NCBI GenBank assembly: GCA_028280565.1
Contig: JANQLQ010000024.1
Location: 1-64,000 of the forward strand
Source: Fulvivirga sp.
GTDB lineage: Bacteria > Bacteroidota > Bacteroidia > Cytophagales > Cyclobacteriaceae
Length of the DNA: 64,000 nucleotides
Direction: 5' to 3'
The position numbers were made by a program, and so were the translations under genes. A model generated the notes under the pieces. The model was not told the origin of the DNA. It did not search any database and saw only the letters and a program-made list of their open reading frames with translations. Shown here piece by piece: positions 27,304 through 37,090 of the stretch (position 1 is the first letter of the stretch; every line of letters starts with the position of its first letter).

Positions 27304-28224
27304 TCAAAAAGAAAACTTGGAACGAAACTCCTCGATTTCCTCTTTAAATGTCATGGTATTGCGTATCCCGAGTTTTTCTTTAAGTACTTCACTGGGCTTT
27401 ACTTTTAATTCTCGCAGTTTCAAATGCTGGTTCACAAAGATAAACTCGAGGTCCGGGATAAGCTGTTTCAGTACATCCACGATATCCAGCACCTCCAGGT
27501 CACGGTCTACTAAGTTGTAGGTGCCAGAAGGGACAGGCGCATCGAGAATACTTCCCAGCGCCTCGGCCACATGATCAATGTGGATAAAAGAGCGATGTTG
27601 CCGTCCGTCGCCATGGATCGTTAGCCTTTTGTTAAAATGCGCCTCGAAAACAAACTTATTGATCACCGCATCAAAACGCATACTGCGGCTGTACCCGTAA
27701 ACATTCCCACACCTTAAGATGTAAGTCTCAATACGATCTTTCAGCCTGCGCACGTGATCTTCTGCACGTAGTTTAGAAATACCGTAAAAAGTTTTGGGAT
27801 TGGGCTGAACCCCTTCATCTACCGACTCCTTCGAGGATCCATAAACCCCCGTACTGCTTGTAAAAATAAACTTGCTTACATTGCTTTCCTCTACCGCGTA
27901 CACCAGCTCTGCCGTACCCCAATGGTTTACCTGCTCATAAAAATGGGGATCCGTGTTCGCAAAGGGAGTGGTAACTTTAGCGGCTAGGTGATACACCACG
28001 TCTACATCCTTCAATAGCTTTTTGAGATGACGCGAATCTAACAATTCCCCGGGCTCAAAACGTATCTTGCCTGCATTGGGAAATGTATGTCCAATGAATA
28101 AATTATAGTTGGTACGGCTGAGGTTATCGTAGATTATGACTTGATCGACATCATCCCGTTTCAGTAAATATTTCGTAAGTTCTGTTCCAATGTATCCTCC
28201 ACCCCCTGTAATGAGTATGTTCAT
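27304..28224 (-). CDS. NAD-dependent epimerase/dehydratase (extended SDR)
   Basis: A 306-residue extended short-chain dehydrogenase. The NAD-binding GGGGYIG is at residues 7-13 and the catalytic serine and tyrosine-lysine lie in FTSSTGVYG and YGISK (about 122 and 147-151). Family members convert nucleotide sugars, for example in surface-polysaccharide synthesis. It lies 89 bp downstream of cysH on the same strand. No glycosyltransferases are nearby, so the substrate remains open. Confidence 0.88.
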   Translation of the reverse strand: MNILITGGGGYIGTELTKYLLKRDDVDQVIIYDNLSRTNYNLFIGHTFPNAGKIRFEPGELLDSRHLKKLLKDVDVVYHLAAKVTTPFANTDPHFYEQVNHWGTAELVYAVEESNVSKFIFTSSTGVYGSSKESVDEGVQPNPKTFYGISKLRAEDHVRRLKDRIETYILRCGNVYGYSRSMRFDAVINKFVFEAHFNKRLTIHGDGRQHRSFIHIDHVAEALGSILDAPVPSGTYNLVDRDLEVLDIVDVLKQLIPDLEFIFVNQHLKLRELKVKPSEVLKEKLGIRNTMTFKEEIEEFRSKFSF

Positions 28225-28313
28225 AAGTTTGTTTTGAGTGTTGAGTTGTAAGTTTTAAGCATTAAGGTTGGTAATAATTAAGGCGATCTTAACATCGGCG
28301 GGGTCAGCTGCGG

Positions 28314-28970
28314 TTATTTTCCAGCAAGATCTGTGTGTAGTCCGCACTCCACCTTATTCATGCCAAACCATCGCGCTTCTCTTTCCATCATATCCGGGTC
28401 CACTTTCCTCGTGCAAGGTTCACAACCCACGCTTAAATACCCGTTGGATTCCAAGGGATGTTTAGGCAGATCAAATTCTTTTTGGTAGTCATAGATCATT
28501 TTTGCTGTCCAATCCAGCATAGGATGGAACCGGAAGGTACCATGTGGGGCTTCCTGTTCTACTTTCATAGCCTTGCGTACTGCGCTTTGATCGGCACGTA
28601 CACCATTGACCCAGATGTCATATCGCATTAAAAGCCCATCTACAGGCTGTACCTTATTGAGATAGCAGCAATGGTCGGGATCGGAAGTGAACAAAAGACG
28701 ACCATCTAGGCCGCGTTGCATAAACTTGGGAACATCCGACTTTAGGTCGATGACATTCAAACCGAATGACTCAGCGACCTGGTCTTTAAATTGGACTGTT
28801 TCGGGGAAATGATACCCGGTATTGATAAAGACCACGGGGATCTTGGCATCAATCCTACCCAGGATATGGAGCAGGACCAAACTATGCGATTGGAAAGAAG
28901 AAGTGGTAAATAATTTCTTTCCTTGTGTCTTATACTTCTGTACCTGTTTTTTTATCTCTTCAAAAGTCAT
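28314..28970 (-). CDS. cysH: Phosphoadenylyl/adenylyl-sulfate reductase
   Basis: A 218-residue reductase. It has the cysteine pairs CC (in DHCCYLNK) and CxxC (in CEPC) that hold a 4Fe-4S cluster in the APS-reducing subtype, and the C-terminal ECGLH with the catalytic cysteine. It would reduce activated sulfate to sulfite for cysteine synthesis. The thioredoxin-dependent mechanism is general for the family. The other assimilation genes (sulfate adenylyltransferase, sulfite reductase) are not in this window. Confidence 0.93.
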   Translation of the reverse strand: MTFEEIKKQVQKYKTQGKKLFTTSSFQSHSLVLLHILGRIDAKIPVVFINTGYHFPETVQFKDQVAESFGLNVIDLKSDVPKFMQRGLDGRLLFTSDPDHCCYLNKVQPVDGLLMRYDIWVNGVRADQSAVRKAMKVEQEAPHGTFRFHPMLDWTAKMIYDYQKEFDLPKHPLESNGYLSVGCEPCTRKVDPDMMEREARWFGMNKVECGLHTDLAGK

Positions 28971-29403
28971 TAAAAATGAAGTTTAGGGCCCTCAAAGTTA
29001 TTTAATTCATACTCACAAAGAAACATATTACGAGTATGATGGGCCTACGGTTCCATTCCGGGTTGGATACCTTCATAAATTAGAAACCCCGGTTCTTTTT
29101 TTCACAAAGAATAAGCGGCTAAAACATAAGATCAGCCAACCGATCAAAACGATACAGTAGATTTTTATGGATTATGAACTCGCTACCAAAAGTCACTTTT
29201 ATATGTCGATAAAAAGAAATAACTTACCTTTTATTACATATACTAATATCAAAATAAAGCGACCAACAGTTCGCTACACGTTAATTAACGCCCAATATCA
29301 TGGACCAAAGACTTTTTTCAAACGAATGTAAGGTTTTTGAAAAAAAATTACTTTTTCGTTTACTTTTAGTATCGTCCCAGCATAAATAGGCAAAACCACT
29401 TAC
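28971..29403. other. 433-bp divergent intergenic region
   Basis: This AT-rich gap separates divergent cysH and the large secreted protein gene and should hold both promoters. A short imperfect stem (CCGGGTT near 29057 with AACCCCGG near 29090) is the only structure noted. No ORF or clear TAnnTTTG element was found. Confidence 0.4.
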
Positions 29404-32400
29404 ATGATCACGTCATCCCATCTCTTGGTCCTTTACGAATCGACGCTAAAAAAGTATCATAAATACAAGAAACGACTGGAGAAAAATGTAGCTAATGGGC
29501 AATTTGACTACTACTCCCAAAAAAGAAAAACAAGCATCATACGGCGTATTCAAAGACTCCTGCGCCGTCTTGGTGAGTTAAAAACCCAAATTAAGCTTGC
29601 TGCGGCCTGTGGTGCATTGGCGCTCAGCCTGGGCACTGCAAATGGCCAGCAATTAGGGCCTTTCGTCCGAAATGACTCTATCAATCCTTTTAAACAGCCA
29701 TTTATCTTCGATACAAATACAAGACCCGCACTGGTAGACTTGGATAACGATGGAGACCAAGACCTGGTCATCGGGGAAGCCTATAGCTCAAGCTTAAAGT
29801 ACTTCGAAAATGTGGGCACACCGGAAAAAGCTTTTTACATAGAAAGGATAGAAACTGCTAACCCCTTTCAATTCCTTGGAGGTTCTCTTTCCCCCGCCCC
29901 TACATTTTCTGATCTTGACGGGGACGGTGACTACGACCTGACGGTGGGATTTGAGTACGAATTCGAAGAGTTACAATATTACATCAACAACGATTCAGAT
30001 AACGGTGTCATCGGGGACGATCCGAGCTTCAGTAGCCAAACCACCTTCCCGGGAAAAGGCACGAGTGACATCAAGGGATCAGGCTACCATCAGCACCCCA
30101 CGTATGTGGACATCGATGACGATGGGGACCTGGATCTTTTTATAGGTAGTAATGCATACACCGGTGACTTTGCTGAATCGATGCAATTTTTTAGGAACGA
30201 TGGCAATAGCACCGCCCCTAGTTTTGTCAACGTTATTGGTTTGCCGGCAGGACTAGACGATTTCCTTTCACGAAGGGACTTTCAAAAGGTGGCCCCAACG
30301 TTTTATGATTTCGACGGTGATGACGATTTTGATTTGCTCGTCGGGTTCGCAGATGGTACGTTTAGGTATTATCGCAATGATGGCAGTGCAACGAACCCTT
30401 CTTTTAACGAACAAACCGGGACATCGAACCCATTCAATGGAGTGGACATTGGCTCTGACGCAGGCCCCACCCTTGCCGACTTAGACAACGACGGCGATAA
30501 AGACGTGATCATCGGGCGGGCCAGCCCAGGGATCAAATATTTCAAAAACAACGACGGCGTCTTCAGCGAACAGTTTACATCAGGTAATCCTTTTGACGGG
30601 TTAGACGTCGGATATTTCGCCAATCCTGAATTCGCGGATATTGATGGCGATGGTGACCAAGATCTCGTTATCGGCGGCAATGGCTCAAGCGCACGCAACA
30701 CCGGTTATATGCAATACCACGAAAACATCGGGAAAGGCTGCTTTGAAGAGAGGCGAGGGACCGAAAACCCGCTCACCGGGTTTCCTACCACAAACCATCA
30801 TGTGCCTGAATTCGACGACCTGGACAAAGACGGCTTGCTTGACCTACTCTTAGGCTTGGAAAACAATGTTTTACTGTATCTCAACACAGGAACTGGGTCA
30901 ATGCCTGCTTATACAAACTCTTCAACCCCATTGACACTACTACCAACAGGTACTTCTCGATTTGCACCTTCCCTATCCACCAAAGAGCCCAGCACTGATT
31001 TTGATATGGCCCTAGGGCACGCTCAAAACACAATTGAAGATCTATTTTTCTACGAGAATACAGGAACTCCTCCAAGTTTTGGAGAAATTTTCCCGTCAGA
31101 CGCCCCATTGCAAGGGGGAGGTACGGGCCGTTTTACCGTGCCGGAGTTAGTAGACATCGATCATGATGGAGACGACGATCTATTTGTAGGACTAGAAGAC
31201 GGCACCACTCTTTTTTTTGAAAAAACAGCTTCGGGCGCCTACCAGCGCTTCAGCGCTAGAGGTAACCCGTTGGGTTCACTAGGAGAAGATGAAGATATCT
31301 CCCCGGCTTTTACGGATATTGACCTAGATGGTGACCTTGATGCCTTCCTAGGTATGAGAGACGGTTTTATAATTTATTATCAAAATACGAACGAGCCGCC
31401 GACTGTCAACCCTAGCGGAGACGACCCGATCAGTATCGAGGAAAACAGTACCGTTACAATTGATGAGAATTTAGAACTTGACGACGATGGAGATGATGAT
31501 ATCATTGAAGCACAGGTAACTATTGATAATTTTGAGGCAGATCATGACTTCCTAACGTTCACACCGGTAACCGGTATTGCCGGTGATTTCGATACTTCTA
31601 AAGGCCTATTGATCCTCACGGGCAGGGCCTCCCTATCGGAGTATGAAGATGTACTACAGTCAGTAGAGTTTGAAACTACTAGTGACGACCCTATACTTTT
31701 CAAAACTGTGAGCATTAAAGTTTTTGATTTCGACGCTACAAACCCTGGGCCCTCTTCATTAGCCCGCTACGATATCGAAATTCAACCTGTGAATGACCCC
31801 CCGGTACTGGAGCCAGGCTTACCAGCGCAAGCCAGGTATGTAGAAAACGAGCCTGGGGTAGTCATAGCGCCTGCCTTATCACTAGCAGATCCGGACAATA
31901 CCGTTTTGCAAGAAGCCACTGTGACTATATCCGGCAACTACGATAGGGAACAAGACCTATTGGAATTCACCACTCAAAATGGCATTACCGGAACCTTTGA
32001 TGCTCAAAACGGAATTCTAACCCTTTCGGGAACGGGGATTTCCGTAGCTGCTTTCGAGGCAGCGCTACGAACGGTTACGTTCAGGAACACCTCGGATATG
32101 CCGAGCACCGCGCTCCGTACCATAACCTTTTCCGTAAGCGACCTTGAAACTAGCACTTCCACAACCAAAGCTGTGGAGGTGATCCCGGTGAATGACCCAC
32201 CTATTTTGTCATCTCCAAATACGGATGAACCTTTAGAGTATACAAATATCAGCTCCACGGTAATCGTAGATAGCGATATTAGTATCACTGACGCCGATAA
32301 TGAAAATTTGGAAAGTGCCGAAATAGCCATTACAGGAGGCGCCAGCGGAGATTTTTTAGAAGCCTCCGTCCCCTCCCCTATAACGCAAGACTTTGATGAT

Positions 32401-32841
32401 CAACGTGGAGTATTGACTCTCCTGGGATCGGCTACGATAGAGGAGTACCAGCAAGCGCTAAGATCCGTTACCTTTAGCACCGCCGAAGCCACGGGTGGTG
32501 TGCGCTCCATAACATTCCGGGTAAACGATGGGCAGGAGGACAGTGAGGTGTATACCCGCAATGTCAATGTCATAACCGAAATTGAAGTCTTCAACGCCTT
32601 GTCCCCCAACGGCGACGACAAAAACCAATTTTTAGAGATAGCGGGACTATCTACACCGAATAAAGTGGAGATCTACAATCGATGGGGCGATTTGGTGTAT
32701 GAAACCAATGACTATGATAATGCCACCAACCGTTTTGAAGGGGATTCTGATAGTGGTAATGAGCTACCTACCGGCACATATTATTATAAGATAAACGTAC
32801 GAGGCAATGAATACACAGGCTACCTGGTCATAAAAAGATAA
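29404..32841 (+). CDS. T9SS-exported FG-GAP/cadherin-like repeat protein
   Basis: A 1145-residue secreted protein. The first 65 residues are a basic helical region with many Arg and Lys, and only then comes a signal-peptide-like core (LAAACGALALSLGTANGQ, about 65-82). Residues about 95-660 hold many FG-GAP/VCBS-type calcium-binding repeats with the D-x-D-x-D-G-D-x-D pattern (for example DLDNDGDQDLVIG). Three cadherin-like Ig domains follow (about 665-1055), then a gliding-type C-terminal sorting domain (ALSPNGDDKNQFLEI...YNRWGDLVYE...GTYYYKI). It is expected to be exported by T9SS and displayed at the surface; the PorP/SprF partner is encoded next door. Confidence 0.9.
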   Translation: MITSSHLLVLYESTLKKYHKYKKRLEKNVANGQFDYYSQKRKTSIIRRIQRLLRRLGELKTQIKLAAACGALALSLGTANGQQLGPFVRNDSINPFKQPFIFDTNTRPALVDLDNDGDQDLVIGEAYSSSLKYFENVGTPEKAFYIERIETANPFQFLGGSLSPAPTFSDLDGDGDYDLTVGFEYEFEELQYYINNDSDNGVIGDDPSFSSQTTFPGKGTSDIKGSGYHQHPTYVDIDDDGDLDLFIGSNAYTGDFAESMQFFRNDGNSTAPSFVNVIGLPAGLDDFLSRRDFQKVAPTFYDFDGDDDFDLLVGFADGTFRYYRNDGSATNPSFNEQTGTSNPFNGVDIGSDAGPTLADLDNDGDKDVIIGRASPGIKYFKNNDGVFSEQFTSGNPFDGLDVGYFANPEFADIDGDGDQDLVIGGNGSSARNTGYMQYHENIGKGCFEERRGTENPLTGFPTTNHHVPEFDDLDKDGLLDLLLGLENNVLLYLNTGTGSMPAYTNSSTPLTLLPTGTSRFAPSLSTKEPSTDFDMALGHAQNTIEDLFFYENTGTPPSFGEIFPSDAPLQGGGTGRFTVPELVDIDHDGDDDLFVGLEDGTTLFFEKTASGAYQRFSARGNPLGSLGEDEDISPAFTDIDLDGDLDAFLGMRDGFIIYYQNTNEPPTVNPSGDDPISIEENSTVTIDENLELDDDGDDDIIEAQVTIDNFEADHDFLTFTPVTGIAGDFDTSKGLLILTGRASLSEYEDVLQSVEFETTSDDPILFKTVSIKVFDFDATNPGPSSLARYDIEIQPVNDPPVLEPGLPAQARYVENEPGVVIAPALSLADPDNTVLQEATVTISGNYDREQDLLEFTTQNGITGTFDAQNGILTLSGTGISVAAFEAALRTVTFRNTSDMPSTALRTITFSVSDLETSTSTTKAVEVIPVNDPPILSSPNTDEPLEYTNISSTVIVDSDISITDADNENLESAEIAITGGASGDFLEASVPSPITQDFDDQRGVLTLLGSATIEEYQQALRSVTFSTAEATGGVRSITFRVNDGQEDSEVYTRNVNVITEIEVFNALSPNGDDKNQFLEIAGLSTPNKVEIYNRWGDLVYETNDYDNATNRFEGDSDSGNELPTGTYYYKINVRGNEYTGYLVIKR

Positions 32842-32888
32842 TGCTTTACGGTCATAGACCGATAATAGTCCGTCAAAACTCACTTTAT

Positions 32889-33797
32889 ATGAAAAAAATA
32901 TACCTTCTGATCATTATTTCGACCCTCTACTGGGGCCAAGTGAAAGCCCAGCAAGACCCTTTGTATGCCCAGTATATTAATAACCCTATGGTGATCAACC
33001 CTGCGTACACCGGTATAAATAACCTTTTAAATGCCTCTTTGAGCTACCGGAGCCAGTGGGCTGGGTTTAATGATGCCCCCACCACCACCGCTTTAAGCGC
33101 ACACTCCTCCTTTTTCGAAAATAAGGTAGGAGGAGGAATATTACTCGTACGCGACCAATTGGGCTCTACCGTCAATACACAATTCAACGTGACGTATGCC
33201 TATAAGATAGAGTTTACAGAGCATACCCTATCCTTTGGCCTCCAGACTGGCGTCCTTAACCTTAGGGATGACAACAGCGAATTAAACCCGAGAGATCCCG
33301 ACGATGAGGCGTTTGCCGGTGATCAAAATATATCGAAATTCAACTTTGGGGCCGGGCTGATCCTGAAAGGGGATGATTTCTTTTTAGGCCTGTCCGTTCC
33401 CAGGCTGGTGAATAACCAAGAGCAATTTGGCACATTGGAGTCTGAAGTATACCAAAGGCATTTCTATTTCTCCGGGGGATACATTTACCACGTTGGCGCT
33501 GGTTTTGCCCTAAAGTTCGCGGGATTGCTCAAGTCCGTTTCCGGTTCCCCTCTCTCCATGGACTATAACGCGGCCGTGGTACTACGCGATAAATATACAT
33601 TGGGAGTGTTATCACGCAATTTCCAAACTTACGGCCTGTTGGCCCAGTTGAATATTAGTGATAACCTACGTTTTGGCTATGTTTTCGAAGTACCTACCAA
33701 CCAGTCTGTAGGCACCAGCTTCACCAGCCATGAAGTTACGCTCACAGTAGACTTCGCTGTATTAGACTTCCATTTCCTCAACGAAAGATATTTCTAG
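32889..33797 (+). CDS. PorP/SprF-family type IX secretion outer-membrane protein
   Basis: A 302-residue outer-membrane protein. The start at 32889 puts the signal peptide (KKIYLLIIISTLYWGQVKAQ) first and is 47 bp after the cargo stop; the frame is open from 32841. The conserved opening QDPLYAQYINNPMVINPAYTG is diagnostic for PorP/SprF proteins, which help type B sorting-domain cargo reach the surface. The pairing of a large cargo gene with a PorP/SprF gene is the standard arrangement, so the two probably act as a unit. Confidence 0.95.
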   Translation: MKKIYLLIIISTLYWGQVKAQQDPLYAQYINNPMVINPAYTGINNLLNASLSYRSQWAGFNDAPTTTALSAHSSFFENKVGGGILLVRDQLGSTVNTQFNVTYAYKIEFTEHTLSFGLQTGVLNLRDDNSELNPRDPDDEAFAGDQNISKFNFGAGLILKGDDFFLGLSVPRLVNNQEQFGTLESEVYQRHFYFSGGYIYHVGAGFALKFAGLLKSVSGSPLSMDYNAAVVLRDKYTLGVLSRNFQTYGLLAQLNISDNLRFGYVFEVPTNQSVGTSFTSHEVTLTVDFAVLDFHFLNERYF

Positions 33798-33832
33798 CTA
33801 TTCACTCAAGCCTCAATACTAGTTTCTCAAGA

Positions 33833-34663
33833 CTATCTCGATAGCTTTATCCCATCCTCTACCAACTCAATTTTCCTGTCTTTCAACAACCCCCCAATTG
33901 CCTTTTTAAATGCCTTCTTACTCATGGCGAGCTCTGCGGAGATCTCTGCCGGGGCGGACTTGTCGTGCAGCGCCAAAAAACCGTTATTCATGGCTAGGTT
34001 GTTAAGGATGACCTGCTTGTTGTCCTCGATGGCCTGGACTCCCGGTCGGCCCAACCCCAAGTCGATCTTACCGTCTTCTCTCAGTTTTTTGATATATCCC
34101 TGTACCTCATCTCCTACGGATAAGTGTGAAAACACCTCGTTATGATAGATCAATCCCGAATACCGCTGATCCACTACGGCCAAAAATCCCATATCGGTTT
34201 TACGATACACCAGCATATCCACTTCCTGGTTTTCCTTCACATCATCCCCCGGGCCACTAAAAAAAGCTCTTAGCTTCCCCACACCGATCAAACGGTCTGT
34301 TCTATGATCCAAACAAATGCGTACTACATATCTTTTTCCCACCTGGAAGGGTATAGACTGTTCACTCTTCGGCACAAAGAGGTCTTTTTCCAACCCCCAT
34401 GACATAAACGCCCCATGTGGCCCTACATCTGACACGGTCAAAGAAACAAACTGGTTCACTACACCCGCAGGCCTTAAAGTAGTAGCGATCAGGCGATCTT
34501 CCGAATCACGGTATAGAAAAACACGAACCTTATCCCCTACTTTAGTCCCTCCCGGCACATATTTTCCCGGTAAAAGAATATCCCCCAAGTCAGACTGTAG
34601 ATACACCCCAAAGTCCACCTCCCGGAGCACCTCCAGCTCATAATAATTGCCAATAGTCATCAT
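33833..34663 (-). CDS. CvfB-type S1-like RNA-binding protein
   Basis: A 276-residue protein opening with MTIGNYYELEVLREVDFGVYLQ, the first of several S1-like OB domains, followed by FVSLTVSDVGPHGAFMSWGLEKD and SGLIYHNEVF, and ending with a winged-helix (about 215-276). This is the CvfB architecture, a conserved RNA-binding regulator first studied as a virulence factor in staphylococci. It converges with the PorP/SprF gene. An adjacent ATG makes the exact start ambiguous by one codon. Confidence 0.9.
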   Translation of the reverse strand: MMTIGNYYELEVLREVDFGVYLQSDLGDILLPGKYVPGGTKVGDKVRVFLYRDSEDRLIATTLRPAGVVNQFVSLTVSDVGPHGAFMSWGLEKDLFVPKSEQSIPFQVGKRYVVRICLDHRTDRLIGVGKLRAFFSGPGDDVKENQEVDMLVYRKTDMGFLAVVDQRYSGLIYHNEVFSHLSVGDEVQGYIKKLREDGKIDLGLGRPGVQAIEDNKQVILNNLAMNNGFLALHDKSAPAEISAELAMSKKAFKKAIGGLLKDRKIELVEDGIKLSR

Positions 34664-34715
34664 AACACGAAGTTAGGCAAAAGAAAGAAGTTAAAAGCCA
34701 GCCCACCTAGCACAT

Positions 34716-34823
34716 AAACACTCTAACACCTCAACACCCCCGCACTTTAGCACTTTAAGACTTCAACACTTCCGCACTTCAGCACTTTAACACTTTAAGA
34801 CTTTAACACTTCAACACTTTCCC
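34716..34823. repeat. Degenerate tandem repeat upstream of the hydroxyacyl-CoA dehydrogenase
   Basis: About 100 bp consist of imperfect copies of CACTTTAACACTT-like units (for instance GCACTTTAAGACTTCAACAC). The composition is strongly C/A/T with almost no G. The array ends just before the -7 candidate of the next gene, so it might affect expression, or it may simply be slippage-derived. Confidence 0.65.
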
Positions 34824-34834
34824 CCCACAAAACC

Positions 34835-34842
34835 TATATTTG
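34835..34842 (+). promoter_or_regulatory. Candidate -7 element for the hydroxyacyl-CoA dehydrogenase gene
   Basis: TATATTTG is an exact match to TAnnTTTG, 25 bp before the ATG at 34868. The -33 region lies in the tandem repeat and has only a weak TTTC match. Confidence 0.45.
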
Positions 34843-34867
34843 CGACTCGAACAAACCAAAGCCATTT

Positions 34868-35755
34868 ATGAAAAATATTGCTGTTATCGGATCCGGTACT
34901 ATGGGCAACGGTATCGCTCATGTCTTTGCACAAAGTGGGTATGCTGTCTCGTTAATTGACATTTCCCAACAAGCGCTGGACAAGGCCTTAGCTACCATTA
35001 GATCTAACCTCGATCGACAGATCAAAAAAGAGATAATTACCGAAGAAGTTAAGAACACCACGTTAAACAATATCAACACCTATACATCACTACAAGAAGG
35101 TGTGGCACAGGCTGAGCTAGTGGTAGAAGCTGCTACTGAGAATACCGACCTCAAACTCAAGATATTCCGCGACCTAGATAGCACCTGCCCGCCAGGTACC
35201 CTTTTAGCCACCAATACCTCCTCCATTTCGATTACAAAGATCGCTGCCGTTACCAACAGGCCCGGGCAGGTGATCGGTATGCACTTTATGAACCCAGTAC
35301 CCGTCATGAAGCTGGTTGAAGTGATCAGGGGATACAACACCACCGACGATGTGACTGCCAAGATCATGGACCTTTCCAAAAAACTTGGAAAAGTGCCCGT
35401 AGAGGTGAATGACTACCCCGGCTTTGTAGCCAACCGCATACTTATGCCTATGATCAACGAAGCTATTTACTCTTTATACGAAGGCGTCGCTGGAGTAGAA
35501 GAGATCGACACGGTAATGAAACTCGGCATGGCCCATCCCATGGGACCCCTCCAACTGGCAGATTTTATAGGCCTGGATGTTTGCCTGTCTATTTTGAATG
35601 TCCTACATACAGGGCTGGGGAATCCCAAGTACGCACCTTGTCCCCTGCTGGTAAATATGGTAGAGGCCGGTCATAAAGGCGTAAAATCAGGAAACGGATT
35701 TTATTCCTGGGGCCATGGCACAAAAGACCTTATAGTAGCCGATCGCTTTAAATAA
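34868..35755 (+). CDS. 3-hydroxyacyl-CoA (3-hydroxybutyryl-CoA) dehydrogenase
   Basis: A 295-residue NAD(P)-dependent dehydrogenase. The Rossmann motif is GSGTMGNGIAHVFA (7-20); the catalytic histidine and glutamate are in GMHFMNPVPVMKLVE (near 138-152), and the C-terminal domain carries DYPGFVANRILMPMINEA and GMAHPMGPLQLADFIGLD. The size is that of the short, single-function enzyme rather than FadB/FadJ fusions. It would interconvert 3-hydroxyacyl-CoA and acetoacetyl-CoA in fatty-acid or butanoate metabolism. Monocistronic. Confidence 0.95.
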   Translation: MKNIAVIGSGTMGNGIAHVFAQSGYAVSLIDISQQALDKALATIRSNLDRQIKKEIITEEVKNTTLNNINTYTSLQEGVAQAELVVEAATENTDLKLKIFRDLDSTCPPGTLLATNTSSISITKIAAVTNRPGQVIGMHFMNPVPVMKLVEVIRGYNTTDDVTAKIMDLSKKLGKVPVEVNDYPGFVANRILMPMINEAIYSLYEGVAGVEEIDTVMKLGMAHPMGPLQLADFIGLDVCLSILNVLHTGLGNPKYAPCPLLVNMVEAGHKGVKSGNGFYSWGHGTKDLIVADRFK

Positions 35756-35809
35756 AATACCCGGGGATGTCAAACTATGCCCAGGATTCAATGACAAGAA
35801 TCAACGCTG

Positions 35810-35871
35810 TTAAGTTAAGGTTAAAACTCACCCTGTTAGGAACAGGGGTGAGATGGGTACGCTTAACTTAA
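35810..35871. repeat. Hairpin repeat R6, copy 2
   Basis: Nested inverted repeats: outer TTAAGTTAAG (35810-35819) with CTTAACTTAA (35862-35871), inner CTCACCCTGTT (35827-35837) with AACAGGGGTGAG (35841-35852). The element resembles 226-350. It could also act as a terminator for the dehydrogenase gene 55 bp upstream. Confidence 0.6.
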
Positions 35872-35941
35872 TAGCATTAATAAAAGAATAGGCTAGCCTA
35901 CCCGGCCAGCCCATTCTTCATTAAACCTCAAACAACAACAA

Positions 35942-36358
35942 TTATCTCCATGCCACGGCGCTGCAGAAATCCCTGCGGCGGCCGGGGTTATGACGGTCAT
36001 ATACAGAATAATCCAAATGCAATTCCCCGGCTACCCTGCGTCCGTTTCCTTCAATGCGATACCCGTTAACCTCTTGCAATGGAATATACAGCCTGCTCCC
36101 CTCTACATCGACAATGATATCCAGCCCAAGCCCATAGAAGTTTTCTATGTATAATGAGTTAGGATAACCTCCCGCTTTGACCACGTAAATAGGATATTCG
36201 GAATACGAATTAAATGTCTCGCTGTATTCCTCCACCTGGTAGCTTCCTACAAAATCATCGCGGTAGTCGTACACTACCACGGGTTCTTCTACCAAGGTCA
36301 CAAAACACCCTTGTAACGTAACCATGGCCATTGCCGATATAAGTAAGATTCTCTTCAT
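35942..36358 (-). CDS. Small lipoprotein of unknown function
   Basis: A 138-residue protein with a lipoprotein signal (lipobox LQGC, Cys18). The mature part is beta-rich and aromatic (Tyr and Val rich) with no recognised motif. It is anchored in the inner or outer membrane, facing the periplasm. Monocistronic and not linked by context to a pathway. Confidence 0.75.
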   Translation of the reverse strand: MKRILLISAMAMVTLQGCFVTLVEEPVVVYDYRDDFVGSYQVEEYSETFNSYSEYPIYVVKAGGYPNSLYIENFYGLGLDIIVDVEGSRLYIPLQEVNGYRIEGNGRRVAGELHLDYSVYDRHNPGRRRDFCSAVAWR

Positions 36359-36616
36359 AGCCGTAACTGTTCAATAACAATTACCCTAAAACAATTATGG
36401 GGCCAAAAAAGAATATCAGCATTTAATCAATTGAAAATCAATTATTTATGAAGATTACAAATCAAACAATAAAAGCTTGGTCAAGCGTAAAACTTAACGC
36501 TTAGCAGCACGACCGCCCTTCATTTTTATGGTCAGTGATCTCAATTCCTTACCTCTACAGGAGGCAAAAGAACCCTACTCTTAAAAAAAGTTGATTTTGG
36601 GGTTTTGATAGTATCC

Positions 36617-37090
36617 TTAAATCCTCCCGTGAAATTCACCGTTCAGCAAGAGATTCCCGTTTTCTTCCACCTCCACTTCTATTTTGGATATTTTATCACG
36701 CTCTTTAGAGAGGAAAAACAGCGTGTATTTGTGAGGCGCCACCCTGTCCTTTACATCATCGGAATACCCCATGTCCAAAACATAAATTCCAGGGGCCCTA
36801 AGCCTTTTATTTCTTCTTACCACACCAAAATTATCCTCTACCCGTAGCCGAAAATAGTGTTTAGGTAAATTCAAAAAGCCAAATTTTAGCTTCAGGTAGG
36901 GCAAAGGTTGGGCTGTGTAACTTGTGTTGTACCCTAAGTCGACCTTATCCCTTTCAGGAGGAGGTTTCATTTTAAAACTATAGTCTAATTCGAATTCAAA
37001 GTTCTCCTTAGACTCATAGGCTATTGGACCCTGGGCAAATACTCCCGGTGGCATTGCGGCACATATTAAACATAAGAGTAGCTTCAACAT
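36617..37090 (-). CDS. Secreted hypothetical protein
   Basis: A 157-residue protein with a signal peptide (MLKLLLCLICAAMPPGVFAQ). The mature part is beta-rich with several basic patches (RRNKRLRAPGIYVLDMGY and PHKYTLFFLSKERDKI) and ends LLLNGEFHGRI. No family recognised. It is divergent from the polyamine operon starting at 37288, so the 197-bp gap between them holds both promoters. Confidence 0.7.
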   Translation of the reverse strand: MLKLLLCLICAAMPPGVFAQGPIAYESKENFEFELDYSFKMKPPPERDKVDLGYNTSYTAQPLPYLKLKFGFLNLPKHYFRLRVEDNFGVVRRNKRLRAPGIYVLDMGYSDDVKDRVAPHKYTLFFLSKERDKISKIEVEVEENGNLLLNGEFHGRI

